A stretch of 23,512 bases of DNA from Nemertoderma westbladi. Lineage: Eukaryota; Xenacoelomorpha; Nemertodermatida; Nemertodermatidae. Positions within the stretch are counted from its first letter, which is position 1, and every line of letters begins with the position of its first letter. Of this stretch, positions 17,347 through 23,512 are shown piece by piece. Where the stretch lies: assembly GCA_032718475.1 (NCBI GenBank), contig JAUCBJ010004594.1:1-23512 (forward strand). Reading direction: 5' to 3'. The position numbers and the translations under genes were made by a program. Under the pieces are notes generated by a model. The model saw only the letters and a program-made list of their open reading frames with translations. It had not been told where the DNA came from and made no database searches.

Positions 17347-17619
17347 TGGTGATGCGCTTTCTCATTTTTTCCACTTCTGAACAAAACCATTTAAATTACA
17401 TCATTAATTACAGTTGCAACAGCTCATCTCCAATTTATTTAATTAATATCACCTGGCAGCAATACTTGAGCTGAATATTCATTTATTTGTACTTCCCTCA
17501 TGTTTCACTCTAGCATACTTGATGCCATTAGGTCCGCTGTTAGAGATAGAATATATGCAACTTAAGACTGCCCGTTCAATAGAAGTGGATTAGTTGGGAC
17601 TGTGAGTGTCAGGGGCTAG

Positions 17620-17687
17620 TGGCTGAGATGGTTAGGACTGATGAGGCCTGTTAGGTCGAAACGTACGTATAGCGCTAGTTCAACCCC
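17620..17687 (+). promoter_or_regulatory. Pol III A-box and B-box-like pair, copy 3, decayed
   Basis: TGGCTGAGATGG (17620-17631) and AGTTCAACCCC (17677-17687) flank hammerhead copy 3. The B box has lost its first G, so this copy is probably a weak promoter. Confidence 0.45.
17634..17676 (+). ncRNA. Hammerhead ribozyme motif, copy 3, stem I damaged
   Basis: The core is complete (CUGAUGA, stem II GGCC-UGUUA-GGUC with one G-U wobble, GAAA, palindromic ACGUACGU for stem III, then A before UAGCGCU). Four bases of the 5' strand of stem I are missing (GTTAGGACTG where the other plus-strand copy has GTTAGTACTACTG), so stem I cannot close and cleavage in cis is unlikely. Confidence 0.75.
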
Positions 17688-17746
17688 TGGTGACGCGCTT
17701 TCTCATTTTTTCCACTTCTGAACAAAACCATTTAAATTATATCATA

Positions 17747-17815
17747 TAATTTACATAGCATACAAAAAGCAGAGGACCCAATATACTACCTAGTGGTACA
17801 CTACAGGTAATCGAA
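17747..17815 (-). pseudogene. Scrap of LINE reverse transcriptase
   Basis: The minus strand reads SVPLGSILGPLLFVCYVN, matching the conserved GVPQGSxLGPLLFxxYIND motif of jockey/CR1-type reverse transcriptases, with Gln replaced by Leu. Only about 20 codons survive, between the end of the hammerhead array and the pogo-like pseudogene. Confidence 0.65.
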
Positions 17816-18622
17816 TCCGAATCCCAAGGGGCCCACCATGAGTCCATGTATCATATAAATGAACAGCATTATATACTACATAGATAGGTAGCATGGTCCC
17901 ATCAGCAGCACCAGAAACCAATATAGATGTAGATGCTTTTGAAGAATTCGTTATCCTCTCTAGGTACTTACTTGCACCCTCATCGAACAATACACCTCTT
18001 CCTACCCGGATCATCTGTCAGATTTGTCTCGTTGTAGTTTACGATATTTGTATTTGGTATACCAGACAATTCCTTTTCTAGATTATCGAAGTAATCATCA
18101 ATGATGTCCTTGGTAACTTCAGCTCTTTTATTTTTTATGTTCTGAGTAAGTCGATAGGACACCCAATTCCGCTTGATAAAATGATTTAATATATTCGTAG
18201 CCAGCTATGTTAGTTTTAAATTGTGCTACATGTGACTGTGACTTACCTAGCCACTGAAGGTATTCATGTAAAATAAATTTTGAGTCAAAGAACGTGAAAG
18301 GAAACCCATAATCTGATATAATTGGAAACCTTTTGGCTATGATTTTTTCTTCTTCCATTCCCAGAGCGCTAGGGTGACCAATGGGACCAGAATGTTTCTG
18401 TGAAAGTTTGTTCTTTAAGGTCGGTCTTGGTATATTTACTTCTTTAGCAGCTTTGCGTTGCGTTAACTGTTTAGTTTTAATTAGATTAATAGCTTGATTT
18501 AACTTATCCTTGGAATATTGCTTATAGGACCTTGCTCCTAATTTGTGTCTTGATACTGGCCAACTTGATCTTTTGTTTGATCTCATCTCTTTTTCGGGGC
18601 CATTGCAATACTGTAATACCAT
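17816..18622 (-). pseudogene. Pogo/Tigger-like transposase, broken
   Basis: From 18622 the protein has a pipsqueak-type helix-turn-helix (YSKDKLNQAINLIKTKQLTQ, RKAAKEVNIPRPTLKNKLS, residues about 35-75), then GMEEEKIIAKRFPIISDYGF and the YLQWLGKS helix region. An extra A in the AAAA run at 18178-18181 shifts the frame. The homology continues in the next frame with QNIKNKRAEVTKDII and NYNETNLTDDPG (18022-18039 region). An in-frame TGA at 17980-17982 interrupts it before KYLERITNSSKAS, SGAADGTMLPIYVVY and THGGPLG. The family's first catalytic Asp in N-x-D-E-T is Asn here (codon 18031-18033). The rest of the DDE domain is missing after 17816. It is a relative of jerky/pogo domain proteins of the Tc1/mariner group. 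Confidence 0.85.
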
Positions 18623-19239
18623 ATATAGAATATAGTAACAAATACACTAAGAATGAAATGCAGTTAGATGTCAGACAATATGCTTAGGCCTACATTAAAA
18701 AGTTAGGGCAGTGTAGGTAGACTGATTTACAGTTTCATTACTTGAAATACTGTAACTAACTATTGGGTGTAAAATACCAAATGATTGGGCCAAAGTTGTC
18801 CCATTTACGAAAATATTTAGGTTTCAACATTGCCCACCCTATGAGAAGATGGTATATATAATGACAGATGCAAAAGAATGGTGTCAAACATGTGTCAAAT
18901 TTATCGTATTTGTAGATTTAGTAACAACCGGGATTGTATTAATTATCACCACACTACAGCACAAGCTCCGAAGTGTAATTTTCTAACTAAATTTAGTAAC
19001 ATATTTTAATGATCTAGTCTGTAAACAAAAGGCCATTATTTATATCGTGTAACATTTTCAGTCATTTTTCAAAATAACTTTTCTCAAGTTTTTTTTTCGG
19101 GAATGTGTTTAGGAATAATAGTAGTATTAGAATCTGGTTAACCTTGTTACTTATTGTTACTAATATATTTTCACTTTTTACTGTCTGGAAGTTGCCTCTT
19201 GGCATCATGAGACGTGAAAAACAAAGTCTAATTAATATC
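18623..19239. other. No recognisable gene
   Basis: AT-rich sequence between the pogo-like pseudogene and the first of the TGTCCCTGAC repeats. No open frame of note, RNA gene or clear repeat is seen. It may contain the unseen left end of the following transposon. Confidence 0.4.
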
Positions 19240-19488
19240 TTTCCCTGACTTCTGTCCCTGACAAATTTTTCGAGTTTTTTTCTTTGGCGGGAATTTTAAA
19301 TCATGTGTGACAATGGTTTCTTCTAATTTATCGGGTTTTACTTATTCTGAACTTTGTTGTTTTGCCTGTTAGCCTAAATTCACAGTTGCAGTATGCTGAC
19401 AGGTCAAAAATTTATGTTTGTCCTTGACATATTCTGTCTCTGACATTACTGTAATACTAGGTACTAAGTAATACTATCTGTCCCTGAC
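19240..19488 (+). repeat. TGTCCCTGAC iterons, left cluster
   Basis: Exact copies occur at 19253-19262 and 19479-19488. One- or two-base variants lie at 19240-19249 (TTTCCCTGAC), 19419-19428 (TGTCCTTGAC) and 19435-19444 (TGTCTCTGAC). All have the same orientation and are upstream of the transposase-like gene. Subterminal short repeats of this kind are often transposase-binding sites; that role is inferred. Confidence 0.65.
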
Positions 19489-19712
19489 GAGAGTGCTTTC
19501 TGGGTGTCTTCTCGCCGCCCACTGGCTGTAAGTTATAAGTAAGTTGATATAAGTTTTTTACTACTGTAGCGTTGTTCAGCAAGTCACCGGAAATAGGATT
19601 ATAAACAGGTTTACCATCTAACAATTGCATTAATACTATATAGTAACTTATTAAATGGTTAGAAGATATTATTGTCTTGTTTAATTGTAATTCAGAAATT
19701 AGGCCTATCAAA

Positions 19713-21506
19713 ATGGCTAAAACTGGTAAAGAAAGACAAGCAGCTTCAGTAAAGAACACCTGAAAGAGAATCGGTGACACCGCATTTAAAGAGCAAGAAC
19801 GTCGAAGGAAACAGGAATATAGACTTAAGTTGAAGGAAACAAATAGAGATAAATATAGACATACATATATAAAGGATATATATAAAGGCTGTAGAAATTT
19901 CGCACTGTTGTGTCCCTAGGCAAGACACTTTAGACATTAGTGCCTACGTCAACCCAGCGGTATAATGGGAACCTGGCTTTGCTGGGGTAATAATAATAAA
20001 AGCGCTTTGAGTATGCTGAGCATAGAAAAGCGCTATATAAATAACCAATATTATTATTATTATTATTAAATATGAGGCTACCAAGGTAAAGGATAGACAA
20101 AGCAAGATGAAGTTTAAAAAGGCTGCACTAGAGCAGTCGACTCCATTAAAGGCAGGTTATTCAAACCTTATCACTTATCACTTATAAACCTTATTACTTT
20201 ATTCAAACATTAAGTCGATCTGTAAACAAGGTAATACGGGTATTAAGTGATTCTCCTTCCAAGCGCAATGCAGTTCTTTGCTCTATTGTTGCATCCCTAT
20301 CACCTAATAGTAAGGCATTAATTATTAAACCAAAGGAGGGAGGCCGTCCAGAAATAACTGCTAATAAGCGTAGTCAAGTAGTCCTTTTCTTAGAGTCCCC
20401 TGATGTAAGCTACTGTTGTCCGAGTAGAAAGGATACCATTTACATTAAAAATGTGAATGGGAAAGCTGTATACAAACCCAAACATTATTTGTTATGGAAT
20501 TTGAACGAAACTTTGGAGTTATTTAACAACCAAAAGGGGGCACTCACTTACCATGCTTTACAAAAAATTGTCACTGAGGAGAAGCATCTTTTCCTAAATA
20601 GAAGTATGCCCAAAGATAACTGCAGATGTGACACGTGTGAAAATTTGGGTTTGATGTTGGAAAAAGCCAAATCACTTCCAACAAGGCCACATTTTCTTGC
20701 AAAACTCTTACATCCTTGTCTTTCAAATGATGATGTTGAATATTGCCCTGGCTTATCTGCGATAGAGGCAGAACTATCTGAGCTACGGGCACAGGAACTC
20801 ATCCTATACTATCAGAGGTCGAATGTTGTTATAAATGATAAAGGTCAAAAAAAATATAAAAAAGTACTCGTAGAGTCAACCGGATCGGAATTTGTGGATA
20901 TCCTTTGCAAGCAACTCAACTTTCCTAGACACATGTACTCATTCCAGCATCAACATGCAGAGATACGCTATTTAAAGAACAACCTGAAGTCTGGGAATGT
21001 TATAGTTTCTGTTGATTTTGCACAGAATTGTTTTCTCCTGCTTTCTCCTGTCCCTCTAGTTGGTGTTCACTTTTGGTCTGATGGTTCATCTGCTCAGTTC
21101 CGCTCTCGATTCACCTTCGCTTTGCTACGATTATTCCCTTCTGACATTACTCTCGCATGGAACTATGGTGAGGCACACCACTTCAAGGGGCCCCATGACG
21201 GAATTGGGGGCAGCCTAAAGTGTAAAATGTATCGAGATGTACTTTCTAACAAAGTGGTTTTTCAAAATTCTAAGCATTTTGCAGAATACGCGGAAAGCAA
21301 TATAATGACTAAAGTCATATATTTAGATAAGTCTGAAATCGACAATCAACGTATCAAGTTGGACTGTTTTTCGTTGGCCCGACGTTGTTGATATATATGA
21401 TGTAAAAGTGGCTTCGGTTTGTGGATTGCTACCAGCTCCTGGCATGTCCGGGCGGGGTACTTATAAATTCGATACCAATCTATCCATATACAGTCATATT
21501 AAATGA
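19713..21506 (+). pseudogene. DDE-like transposase of an uncharacterised animal family, broken
   Basis: A start at 19713 (MAKTGKERQ) opens a basic region interrupted by TGA (19761-19763), then KEQERRRKQEYRLKLKETNR. A SINE-like insertion (19857-20066) splits it. Coding resumes at 20074 (EATKVKDRQSKMKFKK) and shifts frame near 20160-20210. It then stays open from 20210 to 21391: SRSVNKV, SDSPSKRNAV, the zinc-ligand-like CRCDTCEN, SVDFAQN, HFWSDGSSAQF and HHFKGPHDGIGGSLK. An extra T in the run at 21367-21371 moves the last ~45 codons (WPDVVDIYDVKVAS, GMSGRGTYKF) to another frame ending at 21504-21506. The DFA, SDG and HxKGPxDGxGG motifs are those of a widespread, poorly named animal protein family that looks like a transposase. 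The linker between DFAQN and WSDG is much shorter than usual. The superfamily name is not certain. Confidence 0.7.
19857..20066 (+). mobile_element. SINE-like insertion with 7-bp target duplication
   Basis: TAAATAT flanks the insert at 19850-19856 and 20067-20073. Removing one copy plus the insert rejoins the surrounding transposase reading frame, so the boundaries are firm. The insert contains TGTGTCCCTAGGCAAGACAC, AACCCAGCGGTATAATGGG, AAGCGCTTTGAGTATG and AAAAGCGCTATATAAAT, and ends in (ATT)n. This is the typical 3' body and tail of tRNA-derived SINEs spread by LINEs in many invertebrates and fish. No A or B box is present, so it is probably 5' truncated. Confidence 0.82.
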
Positions 21507-21725
21507 ACAGTTCGACGAAAATACCTGAACTGATGTGTTTTTACATTAATGCAGTATATGGTACGTTTTTAGAAACACGTTTTCGATTAGCCTTCATAAT
21601 TTCACTAATAATTATCTGTAAAAATAATATTATCTGTAAAAATAAATATCTGTTACCCCTAATGAATATCTGTGCTCTACTGCTCTTTGCAATATTCTTT
21701 GTTGATTTAGGTAAAGTAATAAAGG

Positions 21726-22099
21726 TGTCCCTGACAGGATCACAAAAATAGTTACGTTATATCTAACTATAAATTAGGATAACAAACCCGATTTTTTTAT
21801 TAATTAGACTGACATGATATGATCATACTTGTATTTATCATCTAGTGATTACATTTATGTATAATTTGATTGATATCTTAGGTTCAATAAGGGTGTTATT
21901 TAACAGTCATTCCAGCAATCTGTCCCTGACGAAAACGTTTATGCTGTATAATATTCTTAACTTTTGTTCTCTCAAACTAAAACACTTATGGCGTTGTAGA
22001 GAAACACATTAGGTTGATGGGTAAAAAATATTTTATACAAAAAGTTAGAACAAAAGTAAATTCTCGCCAAAATTAGTTCATCCTTTTTCTGTCCCTGAC
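21726..22099 (+). repeat. TGTCCCTGAC iterons, right cluster
   Basis: Exact copies occur at 21726-21735, 21921-21930 and 22090-22099, spaced 195 and 169 bases, in the same orientation as the left cluster. Two of them are preceded by C and followed by (G/A)A, matching the left copies. Confidence 0.7.
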
Positions 22100-22198
22100 A
22101 ATTTAGTGTTTTCAATAATGGTCAAAAACTATTTGCAACCTATGTAAATAATATGAAAAAGTTAAAGGACACATTAGACCATCAACCTGATGTGTTCC
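21960..22198. repeat. Nested inverted repeats
   Basis: ACTTTTGTTCT (21960-21970) is exactly complementary to AGAACAAAAGT (22047-22057). GAAACACATTAGGTTGATGG (22001-22020) pairs with the segment 22179-22198 with few mismatches. The two pairs interlock instead of nesting cleanly, so they cannot all form at once. They may mark a transposon end. Confidence 0.6.
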
Positions 22199-22283
22199 TA
22201 CGGTTTGCAAATAAGATTTGCAATATATAATATAGATTTATAGCAATATATGATATATTTTACTAGTTTGGTCAATGTTGTAG

Positions 22284-23512
22284 GGCATGCTTGTAGAGGA
22301 TCTCATTGTTTCTGGTGTAAGAGAGAATATCTCTTTTCCATTACCAAAGCTATATGGAAGTATAGCAATCCCAGACACAAGAGACGAAGTTTCAACCCCT
22401 GCTATAGTACGTTCTCATTATCATATTGCACAATATGCAGATAACTTTCTTGAAAAAGGGTGATGCACAAGTCCTTCTACTTAGAGGACAAGATGATGGT
22501 AATATTCTTGCTACAGAGTGTCTTAATGAAACGGCACCATTTGTTCACCACACAGCCCTAGGATGGGCATTAGTTGGCCAAGCTTGTCCCAACAATATTC
22601 CCGAAAATAATGATGATTTTCGAACCCTATGCACCAGCACGATTCATGATCACTATTCGGCCAAATTAACATTTCAACCCAAAGAGAGTAGTTTATTTCT
22701 TCCAGAACACAATGATGATAGACATCAAATTAATGAGATATTCAAATGGTATCGCGATGATTAAATGCCCGGCTTTTCTATTCAAGATAGACTATTCTTA
22801 GATAAAATGGGAAAAGCAATTCATATAAATCAAGAAGGGCACTTAGAGATGCCACTGCCTTTTAAAATGGAAGATCCATCTCTACCTGATACTACTAGTA
22901 GTATCGGCATTTTTAAGAATGCTGTGCCGGCTTGTCGACAAAATTGCGCCGCCACAACTCCCTATCACCCATGACATTTGCTAGATCATCCGCATCTTCA
23001 AGACCAGTGTCCTTTAAGATGCGTCTCAAGAAAGTCATGGGCTGTCCACCATGCTTATTCACACCATGAGGCCACTACCTGATAACGGGCAGCATTATTT
23101 AATAGAACAAATAATACACTACAACGCTTAAAGCGGGAACAGATTCGATAAAATTTATGGAAAAATCTATAAATGCTCGCCATATAGAAGTAGTTCCAAC
23201 TACAGAATTGATTTGTACACAAGGAAAGTGCTGGTACCTCCCAGTTTTTCCCGTCACTCATCCAAGAAAGAAATTACGAATTGTCTTTGATAGTTCTGCT
23301 TCTTATCATGGTGTTAGTTTGAACTCTGTTCTTCTTTCAGGACCAGACCAAAATAACAGATTACGCGGAGTACTTATGAGATTTAGAGAACATCCTGTAG
23401 CAGCATTTGTTGCTGACATAGAATCAATGTTTCATTCCTTTCATTTAAATAAAGAACATCGAGATTTTCTCAGTTTCTACTGGTTTGGAGAGAATGATCC
23501 TAACAAGAAAAT
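22284..23512 (+). pseudogene. BEL/Pao retrotransposon pol, decayed, runs off the window
   Basis: From about 22287 the plus strand carries the end of a retroelement aspartic-protease region (SFPLPKLYG-type and HTALGWALVG motifs) and then the linker ahead of reverse transcriptase (SIQDRLFLDKMGK, MPLPFKM). The RT N-terminus follows from about 23157, with KCWYLPVFPVTHP, IVFDSS, GVSLN and the catalytic-Asp motif FVADIESMFHSF. These motifs identify BEL/Pao pol. Damage includes a frameshift near 22460, an in-frame TAA at 22762-22764, the RTE insertion at 22892-23074 and a frameshift between 23090 and 23115. The YVDD active-site motif, RNase H, integrase and LTRs would lie beyond the right edge. No gag or 5' LTR is visible to the left. 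It is an old, inactive copy. Confidence 0.88.
22892..23074 (-). mobile_element. RTE-like LINE 3' end inserted in BEL/Pao pol, with 10-bp target duplication
   Basis: CTACCTGATA occurs at 22882-22891 and again at 23075-23084, flanking a 183-base insert on the minus strand. The insert encodes MTFLRRILKDTGLEDADDLA, then GDRELWRR and NFVDKPAQHS with a stop. This is the C-terminal end of an RTE-type pol (compare the ENREAWKDL end at 10901-10963). It finishes with a short TAC/TAG triplet tail at the target site, as the plus-strand copy does. It is a heavily 5'-truncated retrotransposition event, younger than the BEL copy it interrupts. Confidence 0.85.

Larger units (their letters stand above)
16717..17755. 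repeat. Head-to-head array of hammerhead-bearing ~345-bp SINE/retrozyme-like units
   Basis: Landmarks of the unit, read in ribozyme orientation, are GTGTCAGGGGCTAGTGGCTG, the hammerhead core, GGTTCAACC, TTTTTTCCACTTCTGAACAA, ACAGTTGCAACAGCTC, the CAGCAATACT/TTTGTACTTCC region and AACTTAAGACTGCCC. The left half is on the minus strand: one full unit (16717-17067) plus a partial unit (17068-17242) that stops before the hammerhead. The right half is on the plus strand: one full unit (about 17247-17590) plus a partial unit (about 17591-17755) that contains the hammerhead. Periods are 351 and 344 bases. The halves face each other at about 17243, so the array is a ~1-kb imperfect inverted repeat. 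There is no protein coding capacity, so mobilisation would need enzymes in trans. Confidence 0.85.
21507..22283. other. Non-coding region downstream of the transposase pseudogene
   Basis: No coding sequence is recognised. A short open frame at 21503-21751 lacks any family signature. The region holds three TGTCCCTGAC iterons and two nested inverted repeats, and is probably the right subterminal part of the transposon. Confidence 0.5.

Noticed and set aside
17260-17350. A genuine tRNA gene
   Set aside because: A- and B-box matches exist, but there is no anticodon arm or acceptor pairing; the centre is a hammerhead core. A Pol III retroposon-like promoter fits better.
16717-17755. Terminal repeat of a Penelope-like element
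   Set aside because: Such elements carry hammerheads, but no Penelope RT or GIY-YIG sequence is present. The only RT nearby is a LINE-type scrap.
16717-17755. CRISPR-like array
   Set aside because: The units are ~345 bp, lie in two orientations and have no spacers. The DNA is eukaryotic.
19457-19780. 107-residue minus-strand ORF
   Set aside because: It overlaps the start of the plus-strand transposase and an iteron, and shows no family motif.
20453-20455. Start codon of the transposase-like ORF at 20453
   Set aside because: The codon is GTG and the same frame stays open upstream with family-like sequence to 20210, so this is not a start. The likely start is the ATG at 19713.

Overview
The window is AT-rich eukaryotic DNA from an invertebrate animal. 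This rests on the mix of repeats: non-LTR retrotransposons of CR1/L2-like and RTE-like type, a BEL/Pao retrotransposon, a pogo-like element, Mutator-like transposase remnants of an animal type, and a short retroposon with a GCGCTATATAAAT-type 3' end. The taxon cannot be fixed further from sequence alone. I see no host gene. Nearly everything recognisable is a transposable element, a transposon fossil or a satellite-like repeat, often nested one inside another.

Layout. 1-4986 is a nearly complete, apparently intact two-ORF non-LTR element (coiled-coil ORF1; ORF2 with a PHD-like finger, endonuclease and reverse transcriptase) ending in an (AATTG)6 tail. It abuts two diverged direct repeats (4987-5650). 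At 6165-6891 (-) lies a broken Mutator-like transposase core. From 7569 to 11156 two 16-bp inverted repeats flanked by TTAA delimit a cut-and-paste element. Inside it are a ~160-bp minisatellite and a 5'-truncated RTE-like LINE (8694-10981) whose stop codon lies in its (TAG)n tail. 11157-12941 is featureless.

12942-16540 is a nest: C-terminal and middle Mutator-like pieces on the minus strand, separated by a TTAA-type transposon end, an inverted satellite centred on an 18-bp palindrome, a 5'-rearranged CR1/L2-like fragment (+) and an RTE-like fragment (-).

The most notable object is 16717-17755: a head-to-head array of ~345-bp units. Each HHR-bearing unit carries the core of a type I hammerhead ribozyme between sequences matching RNA polymerase III A and B boxes, like a SINE or retrozyme. 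It is followed by a scrap of LINE RT and a dead pogo-like transposase (17816-18622, -).

19240-22200 holds a broken DDE-like transposase gene (+), split by a 210-bp SINE-like insertion with a 7-bp target duplication and flanked on both sides by the recurring 10-mer TGTCCCTGAC. The window ends in a decayed BEL/Pao pol gene (22284 to the edge), itself interrupted by a 183-bp RTE 3' end with a 10-bp target duplication.

Functional picture: the first LINE is the only element whose proteins look intact. The other elements look dead or non-autonomous. The hammerhead units and subterminal repeats are candidates for RNA- or transposase-level activity in trans.
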